Shown one piece after another: positions 1-9,000 of a stretch of 64,000 bases of DNA (within the stretch, counting starts at the first letter, position 1; each line of letters opens with the position of its first letter). The stretch is from JACPYM01 sp031423495 (GTDB taxonomy: Bacteria > Acidobacteriota > Blastocatellia > RBC074). The translations under genes and the position numbers were made by a program. The stretch covers positions 1 to 64,000 of the forward strand of contig JANPFP010000269.1 in NCBI GenBank assembly GCA_031423495.1. Reading direction: 5' to 3'. Under the pieces are notes generated by a model. That model was not told where the DNA came from and did no database searches. It saw only the letters and a list, made by a program, of their open reading frames with translations.

Positions 1-51
1 GCCGGAAGCGTTCGCGTTTAGCTCATTACGATTCGAGCGAACGCTTCCGGC
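1..51. repeat. Perfect 15-bp inverted repeat (hairpin)
   Basis: Arms at 1-15 and 37-51 are exact reverse complements with a 21-nt loop. The window starts inside or at the edge of the element, so its full extent is unknown. It lies 44 bases upstream of the SDR start. It could be a dispersed intergenic repeat or a terminator of the preceding gene; no T-run follows, so I favour a repeat. Confidence 0.7.
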
Positions 52-94
52 TGAAGCCGGTACTACATGCTTTTTATCAACTTTTAATTCACCA

Positions 95-841
95 ATGAGC
101 AACCAATTCAAAGATCAAGTAGCAATTATCACGGGCGGCGCGAACGGCATCGGCTTTGCCGTCGCACAACGACTCATCAGCGAAGGCGCAAAAGTCGTCA
201 TCGTAGATCAAGTCAAAGCCGCGCTCACCAAAGCCGTCAAACAGCTTGGCGCGGCGGCTTCATCTGTTGCGCTCGATGTGACCGACGAAACCGCCGTTAG
301 CAAAGCGATCAACAAAATCGCCAAGCAGTTTGGGCGCATAGACATCCTCGTCAATTGCGCAGGCGTGACCGGCAAGACCAACATCAAGACGCACGAAGTG
401 GATTACGAAAATTTCAAATTCGTGTTTGAGGTGAACGTAAACGGCAGCTTCCTGATGGCGCGCGCCGTGTTGCCGCACATGCTCAAGCGCAATTACGGAC
501 GCATCGTCCACGTCGCCTCGGTCGCGGGCAAAGACGGCAACGCAGGCATGCTGGCTTATTCGGCCTCAAAAGCTGCCGTGATTGGCATGGCAAAAGTGCA
601 GGGGAAGGAATACGCCGAGTCGGGCATCACGGTGAATGCGTTCGCGCCCGCCGTCATTCGCACGGCGATGGTTGACGCGCTGCCCGCCCAGCAAGTCACT
701 TATATGACCGACAAGATTCCGATGAAACGCTGCGGTACGCTGGATGAATGCGCCACGATGATTACGTTCATCGCTTCGCCAGGGGCGAGTTTTACGACGG
801 GCTTTACGTTCGATATGACGGGCGGACGTTCAACTTATTAA
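95..841 (+). CDS. SDR-family NAD(P)-dependent oxidoreductase
   Basis: A 248-residue classical short-chain dehydrogenase/reductase of normal family length, predicted to be cytosolic. The Rossmann cofactor motif TGGANGIG is at residues 13-20. NCAG (87-90) and the NVN segment (114-116) supply the structural motif and active-site Asn. S132 and the YSASK motif give the catalytic Ser-Tyr145-Lys149 set, and the protein ends in the usual TGG segment. Such enzymes reduce a keto group or oxidise an alcohol with NAD(P)H/NAD(P)+. Resemblance to FabG-like and sugar/alcohol dehydrogenases does not fix the substrate. No clear Shine-Dalgarno sequence precedes the ATG. The gene stands alone between two hairpin repeats and faces the minus-strand gene at 997-2709, so context does not help assign a pathway. 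Confidence 0.93.
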   Translation: MSNQFKDQVAIITGGANGIGFAVAQRLISEGAKVVIVDQVKAALTKAVKQLGAAASSVALDVTDETAVSKAINKIAKQFGRIDILVNCAGVTGKTNIKTHEVDYENFKFVFEVNVNGSFLMARAVLPHMLKRNYGRIVHVASVAGKDGNAGMLAYSASKAAVIGMAKVQGKEYAESGITVNAFAPAVIRTAMVDALPAQQVTYMTDKIPMKRCGTLDECATMITFIASPGASFTTGFTFDMTGGRSTY

Positions 842-894
842 CGTGCCTGCGAACTTGTCTGCTGTCAGGGAGTACGAATGAAGAAGGCTATTGT

Positions 895-976
895 CCATTC
901 TCCATTTTCAATTCTTTGACAGAGGAGAAACATTCGTGAGTCTTACTCCTATCAAAGAATTGAAAATGGAGAATGG
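895..976. repeat. 25-bp perfect inverted repeat between convergent genes
   Basis: Arms at 895-919 and 952-976 are perfect reverse complements of 25 bases with a 32-nt spacer. The arms are built of short CCATTCTCCATTTTC-like words. The element sits between the 3' ends of the SDR gene (plus) and the CRTAC1-like gene (minus), where it could act as a bidirectional terminator. No T-tract follows either side, so it may simply be a dispersed palindromic repeat. Confidence 0.8.
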
Positions 977-996
977 CGCGAGGCAAGGGCTAATGG

Positions 997-2709
997 CTAA
1001 CGCTTTTTGCGTGGTGCGAGCGGGCTTTCTTTCACTATCAATACCTGATTTGCCGCGACCTCTTTCAACACGTCTATTTTTCCTGAGGGCCAGTGAATCG
1101 TGACTTGTGTGGCTTTAGCGCTCGCGCCCAGGCCAAAATGCAAACGGCGGTCGTCGTGTGAGTAATAGCTGGATTGGCTCAACACGGTTTGCGTTTGCGA
1201 ATGCGCGCCTGCGGTGACGGTGACGCGCGCGCCGAGGCCGGTGCGGTTTGATTGCGTGCCGACGGTTTTGATTTTCAGCCAGTGATTTTTGCCCACGTAA
1301 TCATTCCGTATCAGCGAAGGCGGTTCGTTCATATTCATCACCAACCAATCGAGATCGCCGTCGTTGTCGAAATCTCCAAACGAAGCGCCACGGCTGCTGT
1401 GCGGCGTTGTGATGCCTGCGCCGCTTTGCGCCGTCACGTCAGTGAACTTGCCGTTGCCGAGATTGCGAAAGACTTGGCGCGGGCTGCGGTGCGGGTATTG
1501 CGCGAAATGCTTTTCGACTTCGGGGTATACGTTGCCGGTGACGTAAGCAATGTCAGGCCAGCCGTCGTTGTCGAGGTCGGGCATCCCCGCGCCCCAGCAA
1601 ACGTATTTCGTCGCCGCGCCAAAGCCAGCGGCAAAGGTTACGTCTTCGAATAACCACTTTCCGCCGTTGCGATAAAGCACCGGCGTATCGTCAGCAAAAT
1701 GCGTTTTGAAAATATCGAGCCAGCCGTCGTGATTGAAATCGCCAATGCCTAAGCCCATACCAGCTTGCGGCTGGCCTTCTTCGTTGTAAGCCGCGCCGCT
1801 TTCGAGCGCGATGTCGGTGAACGTGTTGTCGCGGTTGTTGCGATAGAGAATGCTCGCCGTCGAATCGCACGCGACGTAAATATCCTGCCAACCGTCGTTG
1901 TCGAAATCAGCCGCGACTGCCGTCATCGGATAACGCTCACGAATTTTGCCGATGCCGGATTTTTCGGATACGTCGCTGAACGTGCCATCGCCGTTATTGT
2001 GATAGAGCCAGTTGCGCGCGTAAGGCAATCCTTTCGGGCCGCAATTCACTGGAATGCCTTTCCACATGCAATTCGCTGAAACACCTGGCACGAGGGCTGT
2101 TTTGAGATCGAAGCTGAGATAATTCGAGACATATAAATCGAGTTTGCCGTCACGGTCGAAATCAATAAACGTACAACCCGAACCCCAGCGAGTTTCAGTG
2201 AAGCCGAGTTTGGTTTTCGCCGTGACATCGGTGAACGTGCCGTTGCCGTTGTTTTTATAAAGCACGTTCTGACCCCAATACGTGACGAACAGATCGTCGA
2301 ATCCGTCGTTGTCATAATCGCCAATGCAAAGGCCAGAAGCCCAGCCGGTGCGCGTCAATCCGGCTTGGGCGGTTACGTCGGTGAACGTGCCGTTGCGGTT
2401 GTTTTTATAAAGCCGATTGGTCGGCGCGTTGTCTTTAGTTTGTTCAAGCCGCGTACCGCTCAACACCAGCAAGTCCATCCAGCCGTCGTTATCGTAATCG
2501 TAAAAAGCCGTGCCGCAGCCGTTAGTCTCGATGATGTAGCGTTTCTTTTCGGCATCGCCATAAACGCTGGAGTGCGCGAGTCCGGCTTGTGCGGCGATGT
2601 CGGTGAATTGCGGAAAGTCCGCAGAGTGCGGAGTGGCAGAACCCAAACCGTAAACCGTCAATGCAATGATGAAACTAAAAAGCAGGCGTTTGTGCATGGT
2701 GTTTATCAT
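997..2709 (-). CDS. Secreted CRTAC1-family FG-GAP/ASPIC-UnbV protein
   Basis: A 570-residue exported protein. The N-terminus has a basic start and a hydrophobic stretch (about residues 8-24), consistent with a signal peptide; a second Met at residue 5 is an alternative start. Seven calcium-binding FG-GAP/VCBS blades follow, each with a DxDxDGxxD loop such as DYDNDGWMD, DFDRDGKLD and DFDNDGDLD, which together should form a beta-propeller over about residues 35-460. Residues about 473-550 match the ASPIC/UnbV domain (NHWLKI, GARV, SSYYSHDDRRLHFGLG). The family is common in Acidobacteriota and Planctomycetes; its biochemical role is unknown. It begins 13 bases after the stop of the upstream gene (2723-8863), so the two are probably cotranscribed. 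Confidence 0.9.
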   Translation of the reverse strand: MINTMHKRLLFSFIIALTVYGLGSATPHSADFPQFTDIAAQAGLAHSSVYGDAEKKRYIIETNGCGTAFYDYDNDGWMDLLVLSGTRLEQTKDNAPTNRLYKNNRNGTFTDVTAQAGLTRTGWASGLCIGDYDNDGFDDLFVTYWGQNVLYKNNGNGTFTDVTAKTKLGFTETRWGSGCTFIDFDRDGKLDLYVSNYLSFDLKTALVPGVSANCMWKGIPVNCGPKGLPYARNWLYHNNGDGTFSDVSEKSGIGKIRERYPMTAVAADFDNDGWQDIYVACDSTASILYRNNRDNTFTDIALESGAAYNEEGQPQAGMGLGIGDFNHDGWLDIFKTHFADDTPVLYRNGGKWLFEDVTFAAGFGAATKYVCWGAGMPDLDNDGWPDIAYVTGNVYPEVEKHFAQYPHRSPRQVFRNLGNGKFTDVTAQSGAGITTPHSSRGASFGDFDNDGDLDWLVMNMNEPPSLIRNDYVGKNHWLKIKTVGTQSNRTGLGARVTVTAGAHSQTQTVLSQSSYYSHDDRRLHFGLGASAKATQVTIHWPSGKIDVLKEVAANQVLIVKESPLAPRKKR

Positions 2710-2722
2710 AGCGCGTCGAACG

Positions 2723-5700
2723 TCATTTCAAATTGAGCTTCACGACGTTGGCGGCTCCGCCTTCCGCTGTGGTGAGTTGGATGTCAGCTTCGCCGCGTCC
2801 GGCCAGTGTGCGCGGCAACAGCACGTTCACTTGATCTAATCCCGCCAGCGAGCCTTGCCGTCCGGCATAAAAGATTTCACAGAGTTGATTGGCGACGTTG
2901 ACCAGTACGTCGGTGCGGAAGTTGGGGCGATAGCCGATGCCGGTGCCGAATAGCACGAGAAACACTTGTTCCGCTGGATTGCTCACGTCGAGCGGCACGG
3001 CGACGAAGCGGTTAAGCATCGGGTCGAAACGCGCGACGGATTCATACACTTGTGAGCCATCAGCTTTGACGCGCAAGGCGAGCGCCGCCGCCAAGCCTTT
3101 TCCCGTCGCGTCGGTACTGAACAATGAAGAGGCGAATCCGCGAGCTTGAAAGGTGGCGACTGCGACGACGATGCCTGCGCGGCGGATCGTGAGCAGCATA
3201 TCGCCGGGTTGCGGAAAAAACGGATCGAAAGGCACAGGCACGAGCAGGTTGAGTTGTTGGGGCGACACAAAGAAAAACTCGCATTGACGTTGATAGCCGC
3301 GTCCGGTCAGCGTTGCCGTTACGCCTTCGAGTTCGATGGGCAGCGGCAAGGAGGATGCGCTTTTCGTCGTACCAGCCAGCCCGGTGCCGAACACTGAGAC
3401 GATGCTGCCCAGCGTAATGTCGGCGGCTCGGTAACTCGCGGCTGAGACGACAGCGGCCGTAGTGGCTGGGCCGTAAAACGACACGCCCGTCGGACGATTG
3501 ACGACCACTCGCTGTTCGGCGGGCGCAAACGTAGCTCCGGCCAGACTCGCTTTCATCGTGTAAACAAATCCGCCCGTCACGTCGGCAAACTTGGCCTGAC
3601 CCGCGCTCTCTGTGACGGCAGTGCGATTCACGCCATTGCCTGACAGCGTCACCGTAACGCCCACAGACGGAAGCCCGATTTCGTTCGCTACGGTCGCGGT
3701 AACTTCAAAGCGTTCGCGTCGTCCGATGAAATTGGCGGTTTTGCTTTCTGTCATATTTTCGAACTGCGTCTGGCGCGGCTCGAAAGCATCGTTCGCCCCA
3801 AATCCCAGCGGCTGAATCGTGTAGCTGCCGCCGCCGAATAAGTTGGTGAAAGCAAACCTGCCATCTTCATCAGTCTCAATGTTGGAATATCTTTGATCGG
3901 TGATGAAACTGACGCCTGCCATCGGCAATCCGGCGCTGTCGGTAATGCGTCCGCGAATCGAAAGCGGGCGGAAGAAATAGCGAAAGTCCGCGCCTGTGAT
4001 GTCGCTGTTGAGATTGCTATACGTGCGGCTCGCGGGTTCGAAGCGATAGGCCGGATGTTGCGGCGTGAGTGTATAAGTGCCGCCGCGCGGCAACCTGACA
4101 ATCGTGTAAGGCAAGTCCGCGCCGCCGTTGGCGGTGTCTTCGCCGATGCCTATGCCAGCCAGCGAGCCGGTGAAAGGCACGCTGAGACTGCCGCGTTTGC
4201 CTTCTTCGTTAATGCCGTAACCGCTGATCATGTAAGTAACGGGATTTGGTAACGGTTGCGGTGTGCCGCTGGCAGGCAAGGGTTGCCATTCGGGCAAAGA
4301 GGTTTGCGCTTGCACCGTCGGCACATTGGGCAAGCGCCGTAAATTGGAGCCGTCGTAATTGATGGTGTGCAGCGGGCCGAAGGTCGCAAAGACTATGCTC
4401 GTTCCGTCGGGCGACCAAGTGGCATTTCGTTGTGATTCCGTGAGATTGAAAGCGCGCGTTTGGCCAGTACCGTCAGCGTTAATCAGTGTAACGTCTTCAT
4501 GGTTCGAGGTGTGGCGCGTGAAAAGAATTTTCGTGCCGTCAGGCGACCAGCGCGGACGCAAAAACAGTTCGCCGAATTCCCGGCGGGTCGAAAGGCGCTG
4601 CAAACCGGAGCCGTCCAGATTCATCTTCCAGATCAAACCGTCTTTAGCAAAAGCCAACTGTCCGCCATCGGGCGACCAATCGGGATCGTTCGTGCCGGTC
4701 GGAGAATTAGGCAACAACACCTGGCCTGAACCGTCGGCATTGGCAAGCGCCAAATAACGGCTGTCGCGGCTGGTGAATACGATCTTGCTGCCGTCGGGTG
4801 ACCACGAGAGACGCGAGTATTCATTCGTCGCCGCCTTGACCGCTACGCGCCGTTTATTGGTTCCGTCGGGGGCGCTTACGAACACTGCGTCGCCGTCTTC
4901 AAAACGTGCGCCAGGTTCGGTTGTGAGAAAAGCCAGCCGCGTGCCGTCAGGCGACCAGGTGGGATTGCGTCCGAGATCGGGCAGGCGTTGCTGATTGCTG
5001 CCGTCGGGATTGACTGTGACCCATCCGCTCACGCCTTGTGTGAAGCCATCGTAAAGGTAGTAAAGGATTCTGCCGTTGGTTTTGGCCTGAAATAACGAAG
5101 CGGCTAGCGTGACGCGCGCCGAAGCGTTGTTGTTGTTTCGGACAGCATCCAGTTCGACCGGCATGATGGCGGCGTTGGCGGTCAGTATCGTGCCAACTGT
5201 CGCAGTGCTGTTTAGCGAAGCCGTGAAGGTCACGGCGCGCGATTCGTCTGAAGCCAGCGTCGCCGTGGTCACCGTGCGATTGTTTCCGGTTCCGCCGCAG
5301 GTGCCGAATTCCGGCAGACAACTCACGTGCGTCATTCCGTTGGGCAACGTGAAATTGACGATTATGTTATTGGCCGTCACGCCTGCGCGGTTAGCCATTG
5401 TCAAAAAGTAATAGACGTTGTTACCGGCAACCGCGCGGTCATACGCCGTCGTCATCGTCACAGCCAAATCATAAAAATTCACGGCGCTCTCAACCGTCAC
5501 GCGATTGTTTGCGGTATTCCCGTCCGCTTCGTTGGCCGTCACGGTGGCCGTATTGCTGATCGTCAGCCGCGCAGGTGGTTGAATGACAATCGTCACTGTC
5601 GCGGTTGCGCCCACATTCAGATTGCCCAGATTGCAATTGACGGTTGCCGTGCCCGTACAACTTCCTTGCGAAGCGTTCGCCGAAACGAAAGTCGCGCCGC

Positions 5701-8700
5701 TGGGCAGCACGTCGTTCAACATCACGCCCGTAGCGTTAAGCTCGCCGTTGTTCGTCACACGAATCGTGTAAGTCAGGTTGTTGTTCAGCGCGACCGGCGC
5801 AGGTGACGCACTCATCGTCAGCGCCAAATCTGCCGAAGGGCTGAGTTTGGCGATGAAGGCGTCTGAGCCTCCGCGAAAAGGATGCAGCGGATTTAACGTA
5901 GGAAAGTCTTGCGAAAGCGTCGTGCCTGCGACGAAGACGTTTCCTTGCGCGTCAAGCGCGATGGCGTTGGATTGCTCGGTATTAGTGCCGCCCAGATAGG
6001 TTGAAAACCCTACGCGTTTGCCATCCTGGCTCAAGCGCGTGATGAAGGCATCGCTGGGGCTAACGCCGTTGTAACCCTGCAAAGGGGCGACCAAAGGGAA
6101 GTCAGGCGACATCGTATTGCCGGTGATTATCGCATTGCCTGCCGCATCCACTGCCACGGCAAAGGCTTCATCGTTGCGGCTGCCGCCGAGATAGGTGGCG
6201 TATTCGACCGCTGAGCCATCGGCTTTGAATTTCGCCACGACCGCGTTTGTTCCGGCGGGCGCACTGCCGATCAACGCATTGACGACGGGGAAATCAAACG
6301 ATTGAGTCCAACCCGCTACATAAGCATTGCCCGCGCCGTCTAAGCCGATGCCGTATCCTAAATCGTTTGAGCCGCCGCCGAGATAGGTCGAGAAACTCAG
6401 CGCCGAACCGCTCGCATTCACTTTGGTGACAAAAATATCCGTGTTCAGTCCGCTGTTGGGTTGCGTAGCGTTCACGGTCGGGAAATTGTTTGAAAGCGTA
6501 GTTTGTCCCGTGAGCCAAGCGTTGCCGTTGGTGTCTACGGCAATGCTGCGTCCGATGTCGGAGTTATCGCTGCCGAGATAACGCGAATAAATCAGCGCAT
6601 TGCCGCTCGCGTTGAGTTTCGTGGCAAAGGCGTCAGGGCCAGGCACAGTCGCGGCATAAATGGTTGCGGGATTCGTGCGGTCTAACAAAAGGCCAGCGAC
6701 CGCAGCCAGCGTCAATCCCTGTGTATTGTGCGTCCAGTTGTTGCCGCCGTCCGTGCTGACGAATAAGCCCAGCGAGGTCGCCGCCAGCACGCGCGCACCG
6801 TTGGCGGCAAACCCAAAAGCGTTAGTGCGCACGGTGAGATTGCCGATGCGGGTTTCGAGCAAGCCGCTGCTCGCGTTCCAACTCGCGCCGCCATCCGTCG
6901 TTTTATAAACCGTACCTCCAGTGAAGTTGTTATAGGCATACAGCGTATTGGGCGCGCTCGCGTCAATTGCCAGCGCCAGAATGTCTGGCGAACCGGGTTG
7001 GCCGAGGCTGAGTTGTCCCCAGTTGGTTGCGCGGTCGGTCGTTTTGAATACGCCACGATTGGTGGCGGCATACAACGTCGCCGCATTGCTGGGGTCTATC
7101 ACCAGGCGGCGCGTGAAGGTCGCGTTCAAACCCGTGCTGGTCAACGCCCACGCCTCGCCGCCGTTCGTCGTTTTGAAAACCCCGAAACTCGTCCCCGCAT
7201 ACACCGTCGCAGGCGTTTGCGGATCAACCACGACGGCGTTAACGCCGGTTGCCATGCCAGTGCTTTTCAGTTCGAAGCTCTGTCCGCCGTTCACGCTTTT
7301 GCACATGCCGACGGACGTACCCAGATAAATCGTCGAGGGCGTCTTCGCGTCTATGGCAAACGAAGTCACGAGCGGACGCACATTCATCACCAATGGTGGC
7401 GCGCCGACGAAGCTCCACTGTCCGCCGTTATCGGTTGATTTGAAAAAGCCCTGCGCCGAAATCGCATAGAGCGTCGTGGCCGTCAGCGGGTCTTGCGCGA
7501 GCGCCGTGAGGGAACCAGCCGCCAAGCCTGTCGCGCTCGCGTTCCATTGCGCGCCGCTGTTGACGCTCTTGAATAACGGCGTTCCGTTTTTAGCCGTTAC
7601 TGCGCCCGCCGTTGGGAAATTGGTCGAATCGGTTTGCCCGGTGAGGTAAGTGTTACCGTTCGCGTCAATCGCTAAACCGTTGACCAGATCGTTACCGTTA
7701 CCGCCCAGCAACGTCGCATAAGCCAACGCATTGCCCGCCGCATTCAGCTTGGCGACAAAGCCATCACCGTTGCCATTCAGCGTGTTTTGTAACGCGCCCG
7801 CCGTACGCGGAAAGTCGGCTGACGTAGTGAAACCTGCGACATATGCATTGCCGGTCGCGTCCACGGCAATCGCGCTGGCCGTGTCGCTGCCGCTGCCGCC
7901 GAGATAGGTCGCATAGAGCAACGCCGTACCTGCCGCGTTCAGTTTGGCGACGTAAGCATCTGTCGTCGTGCTGTCTTTGCTGGCTTGTAGCGCATTCATC
8001 ACCGGAAAATTGAGCGATGACGTAGTGCCGCAAACATAAGCATTGCCCGCCGTATCAACCGCAATGCCGGTGGCGGAATCAGCCCCCGTGCCGCCGAGAA
8101 AGGTCGAATAAACCAACGCCGGGTCAATCACCAGCGGTTTGCCGTGGTCATAGTCGCCAAGTTTGAAGCTGATTTGTTGCGATGGTTCAAGCTGATACTC
8201 ACAAGCGATCTCGCACCGCGCGCCATCAATCATTTGCCACGCCACGGGCTTGTGCCAGCGCACTTCGCGCTCCGCTACGTTGAGGATGAGTTCGCCTGCT
8301 TCGTTGAGGCGAGGCGGCGCGGATAATCCACCCAACTGCAACTTGATGCGTTTGGGGTTTGCGCCCGCGCGCAATTCAAAATCGTATTCAAGCTGTCGTT
8401 GTGCGCCGTGATAAACCACGTCAATGCCCGGCCAGACTTGTTCAAACGCGACGCGCTCATAATTCTCGACCGCTTGTTTCGTCTTGCCATGCAGATAAGT
8501 GATGTTCGTGGCGCTACGCATCAGGCCACGAGCGCGGGCTGTCGCGCTTGCGCCTACGAGTTGCATGCGTAAAGCCGCCGCTTCATCCGCAGTTTGCAAA
8601 CGCAACACGGCTTCCGCCGGACGTAGAAAAACTGTGTATCCGCCGCCGCGCGCGACATAGTTCACCCGTGCATCAACTTGTCCGCGATTGGTTTCAAACA

Positions 8701-8863
8701 GCAGCGGCAATTGCCCGTAAGCGCGCCGCGCTGGTTCGACGTTGGGGGCAGCGGCAGCTTGCGATAGCTTGACCGACAGCTTGGGGTAAATATCAGCGGT
8801 GAATAACGCGAGCCAGCCACAGACGAGCGTGAAGAGTAAGATGCGTGATGTTTTCATGATCAT
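2723..8863 (-). CDS. Giant secreted SBBP-repeat / PD40 / TIGR03437 protein
   Basis: About 2046 residues from the ATG at 8863; a further ATG two codons later is equally possible. An upstream in-frame Met at 8965 would place 34 codons inside the palindromic repeat at 8877-8997, so I reject it. The order from the N-terminus is: signal peptide; DUF7948-like cap (LLFETNRGQ, about 45-245); SBBP repeats of the type YSTFLGGxxxD...GNAYVxGxT (about 251-420); a BNR/Ycf48-like propeller with KSTDNGGxW motifs (about 424-724); more SBBP repeats (728-1001); two DUF11 beta-sandwiches (about 1012-1260); WD40-like PD40 blades with WSPDG motifs (about 1284-1511); two carboxypeptidase-regulatory-like domains (about 1634 and 1716); and a C-terminal TIGR03437 domain (about 1801-2046). 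It is probably exported and surface-exposed. No catalytic residues are visible. Confidence 0.88.
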   Translation of the reverse strand: MIMKTSRILLFTLVCGWLALFTADIYPKLSVKLSQAAAAPNVEPARRAYGQLPLLFETNRGQVDARVNYVARGGGYTVFLRPAEAVLRLQTADEAAALRMQLVGASATARARGLMRSATNITYLHGKTKQAVENYERVAFEQVWPGIDVVYHGAQRQLEYDFELRAGANPKRIKLQLGGLSAPPRLNEAGELILNVAEREVRWHKPVAWQMIDGARCEIACEYQLEPSQQISFKLGDYDHGKPLVIDPALVYSTFLGGTGADSATGIAVDTAGNAYVCGTTSSLNFPVMNALQASKDSTTTDAYVAKLNAAGTALLYATYLGGSGSDTASAIAVDATGNAYVAGFTTSADFPRTAGALQNTLNGNGDGFVAKLNAAGNALAYATLLGGNGNDLVNGLAIDANGNTYLTGQTDSTNFPTAGAVTAKNGTPLFKSVNSGAQWNASATGLAAGSLTALAQDPLTATTLYAISAQGFFKSTDNGGQWSFVGAPPLVMNVRPLVTSFAIDAKTPSTIYLGTSVGMCKSVNGGQSFELKSTGMATGVNAVVVDPQTPATVYAGTSFGVFKTTNGGEAWALTSTGLNATFTRRLVIDPSNAATLYAATNRGVFKTTDRATNWGQLSLGQPGSPDILALAIDASAPNTLYAYNNFTGGTVYKTTDGGASWNASSGLLETRIGNLTVRTNAFGFAANGARVLAATSLGLFVSTDGGNNWTHNTQGLTLAAVAGLLLDRTNPATIYAATVPGPDAFATKLNASGNALIYSRYLGSDNSDIGRSIAVDTNGNAWLTGQTTLSNNFPTVNATQPNSGLNTDIFVTKVNASGSALSFSTYLGGGSNDLGYGIGLDGAGNAYVAGWTQSFDFPVVNALIGSAPAGTNAVVAKFKADGSAVEYATYLGGSRNDEAFAVAVDAAGNAIITGNTMSPDFPLVAPLQGYNGVSPSDAFITRLSQDGKRVGFSTYLGGTNTEQSNAIALDAQGNVFVAGTTLSQDFPTLNPLHPFRGGSDAFIAKLSPSADLALTMSASPAPVALNNNLTYTIRVTNNGELNATGVMLNDVLPSGATFVSANASQGSCTGTATVNCNLGNLNVGATATVTIVIQPPARLTISNTATVTANEADGNTANNRVTVESAVNFYDLAVTMTTAYDRAVAGNNVYYFLTMANRAGVTANNIIVNFTLPNGMTHVSCLPEFGTCGGTGNNRTVTTATLASDESRAVTFTASLNSTATVGTILTANAAIMPVELDAVRNNNNASARVTLAASLFQAKTNGRILYYLYDGFTQGVSGWVTVNPDGSNQQRLPDLGRNPTWSPDGTRLAFLTTEPGARFEDGDAVFVSAPDGTNKRRVAVKAATNEYSRLSWSPDGSKIVFTSRDSRYLALANADGSGQVLLPNSPTGTNDPDWSPDGGQLAFAKDGLIWKMNLDGSGLQRLSTRREFGELFLRPRWSPDGTKILFTRHTSNHEDVTLINADGTGQTRAFNLTESQRNATWSPDGTSIVFATFGPLHTINYDGSNLRRLPNVPTVQAQTSLPEWQPLPASGTPQPLPNPVTYMISGYGINEEGKRGSLSVPFTGSLAGIGIGEDTANGGADLPYTIVRLPRGGTYTLTPQHPAYRFEPASRTYSNLNSDITGADFRYFFRPLSIRGRITDSAGLPMAGVSFITDQRYSNIETDEDGRFAFTNLFGGGSYTIQPLGFGANDAFEPRQTQFENMTESKTANFIGRRERFEVTATVANEIGLPSVGVTVTLSGNGVNRTAVTESAGQAKFADVTGGFVYTMKASLAGATFAPAEQRVVVNRPTGVSFYGPATTAAVVSAASYRAADITLGSIVSVFGTGLAGTTKSASSLPLPIELEGVTATLTGRGYQRQCEFFFVSPQQLNLLVPVPFDPFFPQPGDMLLTIRRAGIVVAVATFQARGFASSLFSTDATGKGLAAALALRVKADGSQVYESVARFDPMLNRFVAVPLDVSNPAEQVFLVLFGTGIGYRPNFRTDVLVNVANQLCEIFYAGRQGSLAGLDQVNVLLPRTLAGRGEADIQLTTAEGGAANVVKLNLK

Positions 8864-8876
8864 ATTTTGTGATCGG

Positions 8877-8997
8877 ATTGGTCGGAACGGTAGCGCAATC
8901 TGCCGAGATTGCGTTGCTGCGATGGGCGAACTTTGTACCGAAAGAGCGCAATGCCGAAAGCGCAATCTCGGCAGATTGCGCTACCGTTCCGACCAAT
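8877..8997. repeat. 37-bp perfect inverted repeat with nested palindromes
   Basis: Arms 8877-8913 and 8961-8997 are exact reverse complements of 37 bases around a 47-nt centre. Each arm itself contains a smaller palindrome, CGCAATCT-GCCG-AGATTGCG, so each can fold alone or the two can pair. The element fills nearly the whole 137-bp gap between two minus-strand genes. It looks like a mobile palindromic element of REPIN or MITE type rather than a terminator, because it lacks a T-tract. Confidence 0.85.
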
Positions 8998-9000
8998 GGC

